From Streptosporangium sp. NBC_01756 (lineage in GTDB: Bacteria > Actinomycetota > Actinomycetes > Streptosporangiales > Streptosporangiaceae), in assembly GCF_035917975.1 (NCBI RefSeq), contig NZ_CP109130.1, forward strand, positions 7,502,001 through 7,566,000: a stretch of DNA of 64,000 nucleotides, given 5' to 3'. Below the pieces are notes generated by a model. The model was not told where the DNA came from, did no database searches, and saw only the letters and a list, made by a program, of their open reading frames with translations. Shown piece after piece: positions 17,140 to 26,071 of the stretch. The translations under genes were made by a program, and so were the position numbers. Every line of letters begins with the position of its first letter. The stretch's first letter is position 1.

Positions 17140-18723
17140 ATGGCCGAACAGGAGCACGATCCTGCCGGGGTCGCCGATCAACCGACGGGGCCGCGTCCAT
17201 TCACCGGTGCCGAATACCTGGAGAGCCTGCAGGACGACCGCGAGATCTACATCTACGGCGACCGCGTCAAGGATGTCACCACGCACCCGGCGTTTCACAA
17301 TCCGGCCAGGATGGTGGCCCGGCTGTACGACGCGTTGCACGACCCGAAGACCAAGGACACCCTGACCCGCCCGACCGACACCGGAAGCGGCGGGTACACC
17401 CACCGGTTCTTCACCACGCCGCACAGCGCCGAAGACCTGGTGGCCGACCAGCAGGCGATCGCCGCGTGGGCGCGGATGAGCTACGGCTGGATGGGGCGCA
17501 GCCCCGACTACAAGGCCTCGTTCCTGGGCACGCTCGGCGCGAACGCCGAGTTCTACGCGCCGTACGAGGACAACGCACGGCGCTGGTACCGGGAGTCCCA
17601 GGAGAAGGTGCTCTACTGGAACCACGCGATCGTGCACCCGCCGGTGGACCGCAACCGCCCGCCCGACGAGGTGGCCGACGTCTTCGTGCACGTGGAGAAG
17701 GAGACCGACGCGGGGCTGATCGTCAGCGGTGCCAAGGTGGTGGCCACCGGGTCGCCGCTGACGCACTACAACTTCGTCGCCCACTACGGTGTTCCGTTCA
17801 AGAAGCGCGAGTTCGCGTTGGTGGCGACCGTGCCGATGGCGGCGCCGGGGGTGAAGCTGATCTGCCGCACCTCCTACACTGCCGCGGCCGCCGTGATGGG
17901 CAGTCCCTTCGACTACCCGCTCTCGTCGCGGCTCGACGAGAACGACACGATCTTTGTGCTGGACAAGGCACTCATCCCTTGGGAGAACGTGTTCATCTAC
18001 GGCGACCTGGGCAAGGTGCAGACGTTCACCGGCCGGTCCGGGTTCCCCGAACGGTTCACCTTCCATGGGTGCACGCGGCTGGCGGTGAAGCTGGAGTTCC
18101 TGGCCGGCCTGCTGGCCAAGGCACTGGAGATCACCGGCTCGGACGAGTTCCGCGGGGTGCAGGCCCGCCTCGGCGAGGTGCTGGCGTGGCGCAACCTGTT
18201 CTGGGCGTTGTCCGACGCGGCCGCACGCAACCCGGTGGACTGGGTGAACGGCGCGGTGCTGCCCAACCCGGCGTACGGGATGGCCTACCGGTGGTTCATG
18301 CAGACCGGCTACCCGCGGATCAAGGAGATCGTCCAGCAGGACGTCGCCAGCGGTCTGATCTATCTCAACTCCAGCGCGGAGGACTTCGCCAACCCGCGGA
18401 TCCGGCCCTACCTCGACCGGTTCCTACGCGGCTCGAAGGGCACGTCCGCGGTGGAGCGGGTCAAGCTGATGAAGCTGCTGTGGGACGCGGTGGGCACCGA
18501 GTTCGGCGGCCGGCACGAGCTCTACGAACGCAACTACGCCGGAAACCACGAGAACGTCCGGACCGAGCTGCTGTTCGCGCAGATCGCCAGTGGTGAGGTC
18601 GACGGCTACAAGGCGTTCGTCGATCAGTGTCTGGACGAGTACGACCTGTCCGGCTGGACCGTGCCGGACCTGTCGTCGTTCGACCACCTGCGCGGCGTCC
18701 GCAACGGTCTGTTTCACGGCTGA
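17140..18723 (+). CDS. FADH2-dependent aromatic hydroxylase, HpaB/SgcC family
   Basis: The 527-residue protein matches 4-hydroxyphenylacetate 3-monooxygenase large components throughout: R-P-F-T-G-A-E-Y-L-E-S-L near the N-terminus, FFTTPHSAEDL, YKASFLGTLG, RWYRESQEKVLYWNHAIVHPPVDRNRP, and the FAD/substrate region GAKVVATGSPLTHYNFVAHYG. Such enzymes add an ortho hydroxyl to a phenol using FADH2 from a separate reductase. In C-1027 the homologue acts on PCP-tethered beta-tyrosine. The PCP gene follows after 25 bp, and a suitable flavin reductase lies at 52350-52928. The expected product is 3-hydroxy-beta-tyrosyl-S-PCP. GAAAGG precedes ATG 17140. Confidence 0.93.
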   Translation: MAEQEHDPAGVADQPTGPRPFTGAEYLESLQDDREIYIYGDRVKDVTTHPAFHNPARMVARLYDALHDPKTKDTLTRPTDTGSGGYTHRFFTTPHSAEDLVADQQAIAAWARMSYGWMGRSPDYKASFLGTLGANAEFYAPYEDNARRWYRESQEKVLYWNHAIVHPPVDRNRPPDEVADVFVHVEKETDAGLIVSGAKVVATGSPLTHYNFVAHYGVPFKKREFALVATVPMAAPGVKLICRTSYTAAAAVMGSPFDYPLSSRLDENDTIFVLDKALIPWENVFIYGDLGKVQTFTGRSGFPERFTFHGCTRLAVKLEFLAGLLAKALEITGSDEFRGVQARLGEVLAWRNLFWALSDAAARNPVDWVNGAVLPNPAYGMAYRWFMQTGYPRIKEIVQQDVASGLIYLNSSAEDFANPRIRPYLDRFLRGSKGTSAVERVKLMKLLWDAVGTEFGGRHELYERNYAGNHENVRTELLFAQIASGEVDGYKAFVDQCLDEYDLSGWTVPDLSSFDHLRGVRNGLFHG

Positions 18724-18748
18724 CATCGACGGCACAGGAGATCATCGC

Positions 18749-19033
18749 ATGACGAACGAGAACAGAACCGGGCTCGACCAGGCCGAGATCGAACGGCGGG
18801 TGACGGGGATCTGGCGGGACGTGCTGGGCGCGCGGCCGGATCAGAACGACGTGACGTTCTTCGAGCTGTCCGGACAGTCCATCGCCGCGGTGCGCATCAC
18901 GGCGCGGGTCGAGGACGAGGTCGGGGTGCTGGTCGACATCGGCGAGCTGTTCGAAGACCCGGACCTGCCCGCGTTCGTGGCCCTCGTACTGGCCAAGGCG
19001 CAGCCGGATGGCCAGGAGAAGTTGTCGGCCTGA
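18749..19033 (+). CDS. Free peptidyl carrier protein (SgcC2-like)
   Basis: This 94-residue single carrier domain has the phosphopantetheine site FFELSGQSIAAVRI, with attachment Ser44 in an S-G-Q-S variant of the usual G-G-x-S. Helix 3 and 4 signatures follow (VDIGELFEDPDLPAFVALV). It would hold beta-tyrosine as a thioester while the hydroxylase acts and then feed the free condensation enzyme. I use ATG 18749 (AGGAG 9 bp before). No free adenylation enzyme is encoded beside it, so the loading enzyme must be one of the ANL proteins further right or lie outside the window. Confidence 0.92.
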   Translation: MTNENRTGLDQAEIERRVTGIWRDVLGARPDQNDVTFFELSGQSIAAVRITARVEDEVGVLVDIGELFEDPDLPAFVALVLAKAQPDGQEKLSA

Positions 19034-19063
19034 CCGTTCCGGCGCCGGTCCGAGGGGTGGTCC

Positions 19064-19078
19064 GCAACGCGGGAGATG
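19064..19078 (+). promoter_or_regulatory. Cluster operator site (GCA-N5-GGAGATG)
   Basis: GCAACGCGGGAGATG, followed by TG. It is 172 bp upstream of the SnoaL/SgcJ-like gene, farther than most sites. A short frame starting near 19080 (ending 19208, reading IEQWGKEFEVLTILDSSAELIAWLR) overlaps this promoter region and might be a gene remnant. Confidence 0.5.
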
Positions 19079-19250
19079 TGTGCGGCACCGGTCGGACGAC
19101 ACCATTGAACAGTGGGGCAAGGAATTCGAGGTCCTGACCATCCTCGACAGCAGCGCCGAGTTGATCGCGTGGCTGCGCCGGCCCGGCTCTGGTGCTGTCG
19201 CCGGCTGACCCGTCCCGATCCCTTACCGTCATCGCGGCGAAAGGAACACC

Positions 19251-19694
19251 ATGACCACGACCATCCCTTACGAGGCACCGGCCGCCCAGCAGGCGGCAGT
19301 TGCGGCGGTCGCCCAGCAGATGATCGCCTCCTGGGCGCACCACGACGCCGACGGTTTCGCCAATCTGTTCACCGAGGACGGCACCATGATCCTGCCCGGT
19401 GTGTTCCGGCAGGGTCGTGATGACATCCGCGCCTACTTCAAGGACGCGTTCGACCACACCTACAAGGGCACCCAGGTCACCGGGAAGCCCATCAGCCTGC
19501 GGTTCTTCGGCCCCGACGTCGCACTGCTGCTCTCCTACGGCGGCGTGATCGCGGCGAGCGAGAGCGAGGTCTCCGAGGCGCAGGCCGTCCGGGCGTCCTG
19601 GTTCGTCGTGCGAGTCGACGGCAAGTGGCTGCTGGCCGCGTACCAGAACAGCCCGGCGAAGCGGAGCCTGCCGGCACCCGGCACCGATGCCTGA
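19251..19694 (+). CDS. SgcJ/EcaC-family NTF2-like protein
   Basis: The 147-residue protein has the cone-shaped NTF2/SnoaL-like pattern: AAVAAVAQQMIASWAHHDADGFANLFTEDGTMILPG, then G.DDIRAYFKDAFDHTYKGTQV, and the terminal strand ASWFVVRVDGKWLLAAYQNSP. This matches the SgcJ/EcaC group that recurs in enediyne clusters. Members influence early enediyne core formation or stability, but no reaction is established. No metal or heme ligands are evident. ATG 19251 has GAAAGGA upstream. It is a single-gene unit downstream of an operator copy. Confidence 0.88.
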   Translation: MTTTIPYEAPAAQQAAVAAVAQQMIASWAHHDADGFANLFTEDGTMILPGVFRQGRDDIRAYFKDAFDHTYKGTQVTGKPISLRFFGPDVALLLSYGGVIAASESEVSEAQAVRASWFVVRVDGKWLLAAYQNSPAKRSLPAPGTDA

Positions 19695-20507
19695 CCATCG
19701 CATCGATGAGGGCGTACACCGCCGTTCCTGACGGTGCGCTCCCGCGCCCGGGCGGTCGGCACCACCCACCGGTGGAACCGACGGTCTCCCTGCGAAGGGC
19801 CACTCCTGAGACGGCCGGACTGAAGTTGACGGGATCTCATCCGACCTTGGCGGTCGAGCGGGATCTTGTCGTTTCGGGGGCCCGCCCGTGCTGGGGGTAG
19901 GACGGACCGTCGTCGCTCCGTGACTTCGGCGAAGTCGTCCGGGCGGCTGTCGTTCACGATGAACGGCGGCCGGCAGCGGGCCGGCCCGCTGCCGGGCAGG
20001 CCGCCGGCCGTGGGGTGTCCATCGCGAAAAGTGAGAATCGCAGAGCGACATCCTTTGTTCCGGCTCGTTCCCATAATCTCCTCGGCGATATGGCGGCTGG
20101 GAACCGCCATCGGAGAAAAGGCGCCGTGACAGGCGGTCGTCGCTGACGATCGAACACCACCGGTGTCCGCTCGGGCGATACCGGCCGGCGACCTGAGCCG
20201 GGGCTTCATGGTGCCGTTTTTTCGCCGCCGATCCGCAATGGAGAATGGGTGAGCGAGAGGCTGAGCACTCTTTTTCCAGCCTGATGACCTGGGCGAATAT
20301 CTGGATTTCCGTCATCGGCGGCCGATACCCGGTTCGGGTGTTCCGCCGCCGTGGATATGAGCATGGCAGATGAAAATCCGACTATGCCGGTAATCACATG
20401 TCGAATGACTTGTCAAGCATTAGTTTTGTCACTGAAAAAAGGAGCTTGAGACCCCATAAAGCTGGTCATAAGGTAGATCTTGCTCGAACAAGAACCTTTC
20501 GACCGGG
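19695..20507. other. Long non-coding stretch with a hydrolase gene remnant
   Basis: Over 800 bp have no intact gene. A block at about 19926-19973 is homologous to the alpha/beta-hydrolase gene at 23604-24416 (see separate entry). A G+C-poor patch around 20210-20510 (for example TTTTTTCGCC, CATTAGTTTTGTCAC, AAAAAAGGAG) is the probable promoter area of the next gene. I found no exact operator copy here. Confidence 0.5.
19926..19973 (-). pseudogene. Short remnant of a duplicate alpha/beta-hydrolase gene
   Basis: On the minus strand the sequence encodes PPFIVNDSRPDDFAEV. The intact hydrolase at 23604-24416 has PPFIVDDSHPPRPDDYLAV at the matching place, and the nucleotides agree almost base for base outside a small deletion. 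Nothing of the rest of the gene is recognisable, so only a scrap remains. Confidence 0.55.
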
Positions 20508-20948
20508 ATGGTGCAAATGACAAGCAGTGAAGGCGAGTTCGCGGCGTACAACAAGCCGATCATTGAAGAATTCCGAGCCAACAAGGGCATAGTGGGCGGT
20601 GCGTACAAGGGTCTGCCCCTCGTGCTGATCACCACGAAAGGAGCCAGGAGCGGCAGGGACCGGTTGAGTCCGGTGTCCTACATCCAGGACGGCACCCGCA
20701 TCGCGATCGCCGCTACGAACGCCGGTTCTGACAAGCATCCAGCGTGGTACCACAACCTTGTCGCCAACCCGGACCTCACGGTCGAGATCGGGGACGACAA
20801 GTACGAGGCGACCGCCGTGGAGGTCAAGGACGAGGAGCGCGACAGGCTGTGGGCGGCGCTGGTCGAGTCCAATCGACGGCTCGGCAAGTACAAGGCCATG
20901 ACGAGCCGGGAGATCCCCCTTTTCGTCGTCGAGCGTAAAGCCGGCTGA
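20508..20948 (+). CDS. DDN-type deazaflavin (F420)-dependent nitroreductase-family protein
   Basis: The 146-residue split-barrel protein carries the family pattern: NKPIIEEFRANKG, then LVLITTKGARSGRDRLSPVSYIQDG, a phosphate-binding block of F420-dependent DDN enzymes, then HPAWYHNLVANPDLTVEIG and the C-terminal FVVERKAG. These enzymes use reduced F420H2 to reduce enones, quinones or nitro groups. In this cluster it could reduce an unsaturated intermediate of the core or an aromatic arm. ATG at 20508 or 20517 are both possible. It precedes the O-methyltransferase but is separated from it by 136 bp containing an operator. Confidence 0.87.
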   Translation: MVQMTSSEGEFAAYNKPIIEEFRANKGIVGGAYKGLPLVLITTKGARSGRDRLSPVSYIQDGTRIAIAATNAGSDKHPAWYHNLVANPDLTVEIGDDKYEATAVEVKDEERDRLWAALVESNRRLGKYKAMTSREIPLFVVERKAG

Positions 20949-21009
20949 CCGACCGGACCACCGGGAACCCCTGGATTCCGGATCGTCCGGTTCCCGACCG
21001 GCGCATCCC

Positions 21010-21024
21010 GCACGATCGGAGATG
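21010..21024 (+). promoter_or_regulatory. Cluster operator site (GCA-N5-GGAGATG)
   Basis: GCACGATCGGAGATG, followed by AGCC. It lies 60 bp before the O-methyltransferase start, with AATAATT at 21046-21052 about 20 bp downstream as a possible -10 element. Confidence 0.65.
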
Positions 21025-21084
21025 AGCCGGTCGGGAACGGTGCCGAATAATTGATCTCGAGTTTCCGACGGCGAGGAGGCTGGC

Positions 21085-22086
21085 ATGATAGGCGATCTGG
21101 ACGGGACGGCCGCGAAGCTGTGGTCGATGGCCGGACTGGGCACTCCCATGGCGATACGGGTGGCGGCCACGCTGCGCGTCGCCGATCACATCGTCGCCGG
21201 TCGGCAGACGGCGGCGGAGCTGGCGCAGGCGTGCGACGCCGACCCGGACGCGCTGGACCGGTTGCTGCGCTACCTGGCCGTGCGCGGCGTGTTCGAGCGT
21301 GACGAAGCCGGCCGGTACACCCTCACTCCGCTCGGCCGGCCGCTGTGCGACGACCACCCGTCCGGGGTGCGCGCCTGGTTCGACACCGCGGGGATGGGCT
21401 GGGGCGAACTGTCCTTCGTGGAGCTGCTGCACAGCATCCGCACCGGCGAGGCGGCGTTCCCGCAGCGCTACGGCCAACCGTACTGGGAGGCCCTGGCCGC
21501 CGACCCGGTGCGTACCGCGTCGTTCAACGACCTGCTCGGTGCCGACGTGGCGGCGCGCGCGCCCGGCATCGTGACCGGCTTCGACTGGGCCGCGCTCGAT
21601 CACATCGTGGACGTCGGCGGCGGGGACGGTTCGCTGCTGACCGCGATCCTGACCGCGAACCCCGCACTGCGTGGCACGGTGGTCGACCTGGCCGAGGCGA
21701 CGCAGAGCGCCGAGAAGGCGTTCGCCGTCGCCGGCCTCGACGACCGCGCCGACGCCGTCACCGGCAGTTTCTTCGACCCCCTGCCGTCGGGCGCCGACGC
21801 CTACCTGCTGTCCCTGATCCTGCACGACTGGGCCGACGAACCGGCGACCGCGATCCTGCGCCGCTGCGCGGAAGCCGCCGGCGCGACCGGACGGGTGCTG
21901 GTGATCGAGTCGATCGGCGAAGGCGAGGAGCGGCACACCGGGATGGACCTGCGCATGCTGTGCCTGTACGGGGCCCGCGAGCGCGGCGTCGCCGAGTTCA
22001 CCGCACTCGCCGAACGTGTCGGCCTGCGCCGCGTCGCGGTGCACAAGGCCGGTCCGTCGGCGATCATCGAGCTGCGGGCGGCGTGA
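21085..22086 (+). CDS. SAM-dependent O-methyltransferase (plant-COMT/TcmN type)
   Basis: The 333-residue protein starts with the dimerisation helix-turn-helix domain typical of small-molecule O-methyltransferases (AIRVAATLRVADHIVAGRQTAAELAQACDADPDALDRLLRYL). The SAM site DHIVDVGGGDGSLLTAIL follows at about residue 172. The catalytic region DAYLLSLILHDWADEPATAILRRCAEAA contains the conserved His-Asp base pair, and a VIESIGEG block comes near the end. It probably methylates a phenolic hydroxyl, for instance on an aromatic acid arm. GGAGG precedes ATG 21085. It ends 1 bp before the P450 start, so the two are co-translated. A truncated duplicate lies at 8440-8631. Confidence 0.92.
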   Translation: MIGDLDGTAAKLWSMAGLGTPMAIRVAATLRVADHIVAGRQTAAELAQACDADPDALDRLLRYLAVRGVFERDEAGRYTLTPLGRPLCDDHPSGVRAWFDTAGMGWGELSFVELLHSIRTGEAAFPQRYGQPYWEALAADPVRTASFNDLLGADVAARAPGIVTGFDWAALDHIVDVGGGDGSLLTAILTANPALRGTVVDLAEATQSAEKAFAVAGLDDRADAVTGSFFDPLPSGADAYLLSLILHDWADEPATAILRRCAEAAGATGRVLVIESIGEGEERHTGMDLRMLCLYGARERGVAEFTALAERVGLRRVAVHKAGPSAIIELRAA

Positions 22087-22087
22087 T

Positions 22088-23311
22088 TTGGAGCCGCTCG
22101 CCGCGTTCGAGGTGCTGGGCACCGCCGAAGGCCGGCAGGACCCGTACCCGTACTACGAGGCGATCCGGGCGCACGGCAACCTGGTGCCCCTGAAGAAGGG
22201 CAGCCTGATCGCGGTCGGCTACCGCGAGTGTGCTCAGGTCCTGCGGGAACCGGCGCTCCAGGTGCAGGACGGCACCGCGTTCGACCGGGTTTATCCGGAC
22301 TGGCGCTCCCATTCGTCGGTGCGCGCGTTCACCGACTCCATGCTCTACAGCAACCCGCCGGAGCACGCCCGCCGGCGCGGCACGGTCAACACCGACTTCA
22401 CACCGCAGCAGGTGGCCTGGCTGCACCCGGTGATCGAGGGCATGACCACGCAGCTGCTGGACCGGATGGCCGATCTCGGCGCCGACGGGTCCGCGGTGGA
22501 CATCATGGACGAGTTCGCGTCCCGGCTGCCCATCGCCGTGGTCAGCGCCATGCTCGGCTTCGACGCGGACCGCCAGGTGTGGTTCCGCGACATCTCGTCG
22601 GCGATCGCGGTGTCCACCGACGGCTTCACCGACCCGGCCGCCCTGGCCACCGCCGACGCCGCCATGGATGAGTTGGCCGACCACTTCGGCGACGTGATCA
22701 CGCGCAAGCGCGCTTGTCCGGCGGCCGACATCGTCAGTGCGCTCGTGCAGCTGCACGACGCCGATCCCGCCAAGCTCAGCCACGACGAGCTGATCGGCAA
22801 CATGATGCTGCTGCTCACCGCCGGCTTCGAGACGACGGCGTTTCTCATCGGGGAAGGGGTGCGGATGGCCATCGGCAATCCGCACTACGCCACCCGCCTG
22901 CGCGCCCAGCAGCCGTTCGCCGCGGCGTACGTGGAGGAGATCCTGCGCTTCGAGCCGCCGGTCCACGTCACCAGCCGCTGGGCCACCGCTGATGTGACCG
23001 TGTCCGGCCGGCACATTCCGGCCGGCTCCCGTGTTGTCGTCGTGCTCGCCGCGGGCAATCGCGATCCCCGTCGCTATCCCGACCCCAACCGGTTCGACCC
23101 CGATCGCGCCAACAGCCAACCCCTGAGCTTCGGCGGCGGCGTTCATTTCTGTCTGGGCGCGGCCCTGGCCCGGCTGGAGGCTCAGATCGTCCTGCCCATG
23201 CTGGCCCGGCGCTTTCCGCACATCGCGCTCGCGGACACCGCGACCTATCGCGACCGGTGGGTGATCCGTGGCCTGCGCACGCTCCCCGTGGCCACCGGCC
23301 GCGCCGCCTGA
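22088..23311 (+). CDS. Cytochrome P450
   Basis: A P450 of about 407 residues, starting at TTG 22088 immediately after the methyltransferase stop. The I-helix reads LLLTAGFETTAFLIG (acid/alcohol pair as E-T-T). The K-helix E-x-x-R is EEILRFEPP. The heme loop FGGGVHFCLGAALARLE carries the axial Cys and the His/Arg-type heme contacts. It is a class I bacterial enzyme needing ferredoxin and reductase from elsewhere; none is encoded here. Given the co-translated O-methyltransferase, hydroxylation followed by methylation of the same aromatic ring is a plausible pair of steps. Longer upstream frames exist but would overlap the methyltransferase. Confidence 0.9.
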   Translation: MEPLAAFEVLGTAEGRQDPYPYYEAIRAHGNLVPLKKGSLIAVGYRECAQVLREPALQVQDGTAFDRVYPDWRSHSSVRAFTDSMLYSNPPEHARRRGTVNTDFTPQQVAWLHPVIEGMTTQLLDRMADLGADGSAVDIMDEFASRLPIAVVSAMLGFDADRQVWFRDISSAIAVSTDGFTDPAALATADAAMDELADHFGDVITRKRACPAADIVSALVQLHDADPAKLSHDELIGNMMLLLTAGFETTAFLIGEGVRMAIGNPHYATRLRAQQPFAAAYVEEILRFEPPVHVTSRWATADVTVSGRHIPAGSRVVVVLAAGNRDPRRYPDPNRFDPDRANSQPLSFGGGVHFCLGAALARLEAQIVLPMLARRFPHIALADTATYRDRWVIRGLRTLPVATGRAA

Positions 23312-23439
23312 ACAACGCGTTCGGCCGTCTTCACCGTCCGCAGTCGCGTTCGGCCGCCCGCCGCCACCTCGGTCGTCTTCTCATCCAACGCTTCGCCGAA
23401 TGTGACCTCGTCGGCGGGGGCCCGGGCTGACGCGGTACG

Positions 23440-23487
23440 CATCCCCGCCCGCACCGGTCATGGCGCGGCCGGTGCGGGCGGGGGATG
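23440..23487. terminator. Two-way terminator between convergent P450 and hydrolase genes
   Basis: An 18-bp GC stem with one bulged G: CATCCCCGCCCGCACCGG (23440-23457) pairs with 23469-23487. It lies in the 292-bp gap between the convergent genes; nothing else was seen in that gap. Confidence 0.7.
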
Positions 23488-23603
23488 ACATGTCAAGCGT
23501 GACCGATCTCGCCGCCTACGTGCGAGTCGCCGGCGAGTTTCGCCCTGCCACCGGCAGCACGGGCACAGGCTCCCCGTAGCCACCGGTCGCGAGCACCGGG
23601 GTG

Positions 23604-24416
23604 TCAGCCGGCGAAGTACTTCTCCACGACCGAGGCGAGCACGCTCGCGTCGATCTCGTGGGTCTGGCCTTCGAGGCCCTGGACCTCGGCGGTCGGCAGA
23701 AGCTCGTTCAGCGCCTTCGCGCCGTTGTGCACCCACTGCTCGCTCGCGCCACCGTAGAGGACCAGCGTCGGCACGGACAGCGAGCTCCACCGGTCGGTGG
23801 GCAGCGGCTTGCCGGACATGAGGCCGTCCATGATTTCGCCGTCGTAGGCCACCGTGTTGCCGACCGCCTCCATCGCCCCGAAGAACGGCTCGGCGCGCAT
23901 CCCCTCGACCATCTCCGGGGGGAGGAAGACCGTCTTGGTCAGCGCGTGGGCGATCGCGTCGCCCTTGCGGCCGTCCGCGATGATCTCCTTGGCCACGGCG
24001 AGGTAGTCGTCCGGGCGGGGCGGGTGGCTGTCGTCCACGATGAACGGCGGCTCGTAGACGGCGAGCTTGGTGATGGGCAGGTCGCTGGCCGCGGCGTCCA
24101 GGGCCAGCACCGCGCCCGAGGACAGGCCAACCACGTTCGCGGACCCGCCGGCCTCCTTGATGACCGCCGCGAGGTCCTCGATCTCGCGCGCGATGGCGTA
24201 CGGTGCGGCGTCGCCGCTGTTGTCGCCGCTGTTGCCGCGGCCACGCCGCTCGTAGGTGTAGACGGTGTACTTGTCCGCAAGCAGGCTCGCGAACTGCGGC
24301 GCCCAGGGGTCGATGGCCCGGTAAACGAACGCGCCGTCCACCAGAACGACCGGCGGGCCCTGGCCGACTTTTTCGAACGCTATGACAGTGCCGTCGCTCG
24401 ACGTGACTGTGCTCAT
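23604..24416 (-). CDS. Alpha/beta-hydrolase
   Basis: The 270-residue protein starts at ATG 24416 (AGAGG upstream); longer frames would run into its promoter. It has VVLVDGAFVYRAID as the oxyanion strand, YTYERRGRGNSGDNSGD, and the nucleophile elbow VVGLSSGAVLALDAAA with Ser99. An acidic residue follows in LVLYGGASEQW, and QTHEID supplies the His. It is a serine hydrolase acting on an ester, thioester or lactone. It is the last gene of the minus-strand acyl-CoA run and has its own operator, so it may act as an editing thioesterase or hydrolyse a CoA thioester; that is inference. A scrap of a second copy lies at 19926-19973. Confidence 0.85.
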   Translation of the reverse strand: MSTVTSSDGTVIAFEKVGQGPPVVLVDGAFVYRAIDPWAPQFASLLADKYTVYTYERRGRGNSGDNSGDAAPYAIAREIEDLAAVIKEAGGSANVVGLSSGAVLALDAAASDLPITKLAVYEPPFIVDDSHPPRPDDYLAVAKEIIADGRKGDAIAHALTKTVFLPPEMVEGMRAEPFFGAMEAVGNTVAYDGEIMDGLMSGKPLPTDRWSSLSVPTLVLYGGASEQWVHNGAKALNELLPTAEVQGLEGQTHEIDASVLASVVEKYFAG

Positions 24417-24485
24417 AGGGGGTGCCTCTTTCCAATTCGGTACGGACCCTCGGCGAACTAGATTGTCCGCCAGGGTGGGGTGCCG

Positions 24486-24500
24486 CATCTTCCAGATTGC
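24486..24500 (-). promoter_or_regulatory. Cluster operator site (GCA-N5-GAAGATG), minus strand
   Basis: Minus strand GCAATCTGGAAGATG, followed by CGGC. It sits 69 bp before the hydrolase start in the short gap after the CoA-ligase gene, giving the hydrolase an extra promoter. Confidence 0.65.
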
Positions 24501-24517
24501 TGTCGTGTGGCTGTCAC

Positions 24518-26068
24518 TCAGCTGAGTGATCGTAATGTGTTGCGGTCGATCTTGCCCGTCGGCGTCTCCGGCAGTGCGTCCACGAACCGGATGTCCCGCG
24601 GGCACTTGTGCGGGGCGAGCCGGGCCCGTACATACTGCTGCAGGTCAGCAGGGGAAACGGGTTCGCCGGCCACCACGAATCCGCGCGTGCTGGTCAGCCC
24701 GTCCGTTGTGGTGTAGCCGATCACCGCGCACGCTACCACGGCGGGGTGGGTGGCGAGGCAGTTTTCGATCTCTGTGGGCGCCACGTACAGTCCGCTGACC
24801 TTCAGCAGGTCGTCGGCCCGGCCCTGATAGAAGTAGTAGCCGTCCGCGTCACGGCTGAACAGGTCGCCGGTGCGCAGCGTGTTGGGCGCGGGGAAGGTCT
24901 GCGCCGTCTTCTCCGGCGCCTTCCAGTAATCGATCGCCACCGGCTCGCCGGTCACCTGCAGGACGCCGATCTCGCCGTCCGGCAGCGGTTCGCCCTCGTC
25001 GTCGGTCACGGTCGCCTCGTAATGCGGGATGACCTGACCGAGGCTGCCGATCCGGACCTGGCCGGGCCGGTTGCAGATGACCGCGTTGTAGGACTCGGAC
25101 GATCCCACGCAGTCGAGCACCTCGACGCCGAACGTGTCCCGCCAGCGCCGGTGCAGATCGGGGGAGAGCTGCTCGCCGGCCGAAAGGCACAGCCGCACCG
25201 AGCTCAGGTCGGCCTTCAGGGCGTCCGGGTGGGCCAGCATCGCGTTCATCATCGTCGGCACGTTGACGAGGATGGTCGGCCGGTGCCGGGCGGCCAGCTC
25301 GAAGATCCGCTCCGGCGTGTTGCGCTCGGGATGCAGGATCCCCGCCGCGCCGGCCCCCATCGCGTACAGCGCCACCAGGTCGCGGGCCCAGCCGGAGAAC
25401 AGCTTGGGCACCGCCAGCACCACGTCGTCGGGCTGCAGGTCGAGCACGCCCCTGGCGAACCACAGGTGACTCAGCCAAGGGCTGCGCGCGACGTGCCGGC
25501 ACGCCTTGGGCTTGCCGGTGCTGCCGGTGGTGAGCTTCCACATCACCACGTCGTCCGCGTTCGTCGGGGTGGGGGCCAGCTCGGTGGGCTGCGCCGCGAC
25601 CAGCGTCTCGAAGTCGTGCTCGTCCGCGCGCAGCCGGCCGCGGGGCAGCCCGGAGACCACCATCCCGGACGCACCGCCGGACCGCAGCGCCTCGACCGCG
25701 CCGCCGTCGGTGACCACGATGGACGGCTCAAGGTAGCCGAGGTGATAACGGTATTCGTCGGGGGTGAGGAAGCTGTAGACGTCGACGGTGATCGCGCCGA
25801 TCCGCTGCGCGGCGTACCAGGTGGCCATGTACTCGACGCCGTCGCGCAGGGCGATCAGCACCCGGTCGCCCTTGCCCACGCCGAGGCTGCGCAGCGCGTT
25901 GCCCACCTGGTTGACCAGCGTGCGCAGCTCCGCGTAGCTGATCAGGCCGGCGGTGGTGATCAGTGCGGTGCGCTCGCCGGGGATCGGGTCGAGGAACCGC
26001 TGCGACAGGTTGTGGTTCGACTCGTCGTCCGGCCGCGCGAAACCGATCTCGTCAGTGGTGATCGCCAT
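24518..26068 (-). CDS. Benzoate-CoA-ligase-like AMP-forming acyl ligase (ANL family)
   Basis: The 516-residue protein has the ANL core motifs in order: WKLTTGSTGKPKAC (A3, AMP-phosphate loop), a A5-like YNAVICNRPGQVRIGSLGQ, A7 TGDLFSRDADGYYFYQGRADDLLKVSG (A8 hinge), and A10 PTGKIDRNTLRSL with the catalytic Lys. Overall it resembles benzoate/4-hydroxybenzoate CoA ligases rather than amino-acid adenylation domains. The likely task is activation of an aromatic acid to its CoA thioester (or loading onto a carrier). It follows the small protein gene by 3 bp and belongs to the run of minus genes starting at 36971. Activation of beta-tyrosine is a less likely alternative. Confidence 0.87.
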   Translation of the reverse strand: MAITTDEIGFARPDDESNHNLSQRFLDPIPGERTALITTAGLISYAELRTLVNQVGNALRSLGVGKGDRVLIALRDGVEYMATWYAAQRIGAITVDVYSFLTPDEYRYHLGYLEPSIVVTDGGAVEALRSGGASGMVVSGLPRGRLRADEHDFETLVAAQPTELAPTPTNADDVVMWKLTTGSTGKPKACRHVARSPWLSHLWFARGVLDLQPDDVVLAVPKLFSGWARDLVALYAMGAGAAGILHPERNTPERIFELAARHRPTILVNVPTMMNAMLAHPDALKADLSSVRLCLSAGEQLSPDLHRRWRDTFGVEVLDCVGSSESYNAVICNRPGQVRIGSLGQVIPHYEATVTDDEGEPLPDGEIGVLQVTGEPVAIDYWKAPEKTAQTFPAPNTLRTGDLFSRDADGYYFYQGRADDLLKVSGLYVAPTEIENCLATHPAVVACAVIGYTTTDGLTSTRGFVVAGEPVSPADLQQYVRARLAPHKCPRDIRFVDALPETPTGKIDRNTLRSLS

Positions 26069-26071
26069 GTG

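Noticed and set aside
16926..18596. 556-residue frame overlapping the hydroxylase gene
   Set aside because: Arg/Gly/Pro-rich shadow in another frame; the HpaB-type frame at 17140-18723 is unmistakable.
19080..19208. Short frame ending IEQWGKEFEVLTILDSSAELIAWLR
   Set aside because: It overlaps the operator/promoter region, has only a GTG start and 42 codons, and no family match; possibly a gene scrap, so not called as a gene.
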